A stretch of 10,142 nt of DNA from Echinostoma caproni (lineage: Eukaryota > Platyhelminthes > Trematoda > Plagiorchiida > Echinostomatidae), in contig UZAN01044486.1 of the NCBI GenBank assembly GCA_900618425.1, positions 22,489 to 32,630 of the forward strand, given 5' to 3'. This document shows, one piece after another, positions 10,001 to 10,142 of the stretch (positions within the stretch are counted from its first letter, which is position 1; every line of letters begins with the position of its first letter). The translations under genes and the position numbers were made by a program. The notes below the pieces were generated by a model that was given only the letters and a program-made list of their open reading frames with translations, had not been told where the DNA came from and made no database searches.

Positions 10001-10142
10001 ACCGTGAGACCCAAAATCCGGATCACCACGATCCAACCTCTGTATAAATTTCGTGGGCGATTATGGAGGCAGGTTCACTGTCGAATGCTGGCTACAGCAG
10101 AAGCGATGGGCATTCGTCTGCACCACCCCACTCTGTGCCCAA
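10001..10142. other. GC-richer edge segment, open to the window end, unidentified
   Basis: By direct count, 76 of these 142 bases are G or C (about 53%), against roughly 40% elsewhere. Two plus-strand frames are open to the end: one begins after a TGA near 9999, the other runs from a little further upstream (near 9970). Their translations (including NFVGDYGGRFTVECW in one and MLATAEAMGIRLHH in the other) match nothing I recognise. It could be the start of an exon or of another repeat that continues outside the window. Confidence 0.3.

Noticed and set aside
1..10142. Bacterial or phage operons, CRISPR arrays, or a defence system.
   Set aside because: There are no closely packed long frames, no ribosome-binding pattern and no regularly spaced repeats. 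The only recognisable protein is a eukaryotic LINE fragment.

Overview
The window looks like non-coding DNA from a eukaryote. It is roughly 40% G+C in the lines I counted, no reading frame has the length or spacing of a bacterial gene, and most open frames are about as long as chance would give in DNA this AT-rich. I could not recognise a host gene or a convincing exon. The best-supported feature is a dead fragment of a non-LTR retrotransposon of the CR1/Jockey kind. The wording of its reverse-transcriptase tail resembles elements I recall from flatworms, especially digenean flukes. A fluke-like host is therefore my best guess, from memory and at low confidence.

Layout: 1-2756 is anonymous sequence, with one unexplained 129-codon open frame at 1548-1934 (+). 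At 2757-2829 (+) there is a degenerate tRNA-like sequence with good polymerase III A-box and B-box matches, most likely the head of a tRNA-derived SINE or a tRNA pseudogene. From 2830 to about 8460 nothing is recognisable beyond short palindromes, a few short open frames, and a faint minus-strand protein-like or tRNA-like patch near 7280-7510. From about 9172 down to 8461, on the minus strand, lies the 3' end of the CR1-like ORF: the end of the RT palm, the thumb region and the C-terminal tail to a probable native stop codon, broken by two stop codons and one likely frameshift. From 9190 to 10000 nothing is recognised. The last 142 bases (10001-10142) are clearly richer in G+C (about 53%) and have frames open to the window edge, but I cannot identify them.

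No genes here work together. The two recognisable features are independent traces of retrotransposition in an intron or intergenic region. I found no evidence of a new biological system.
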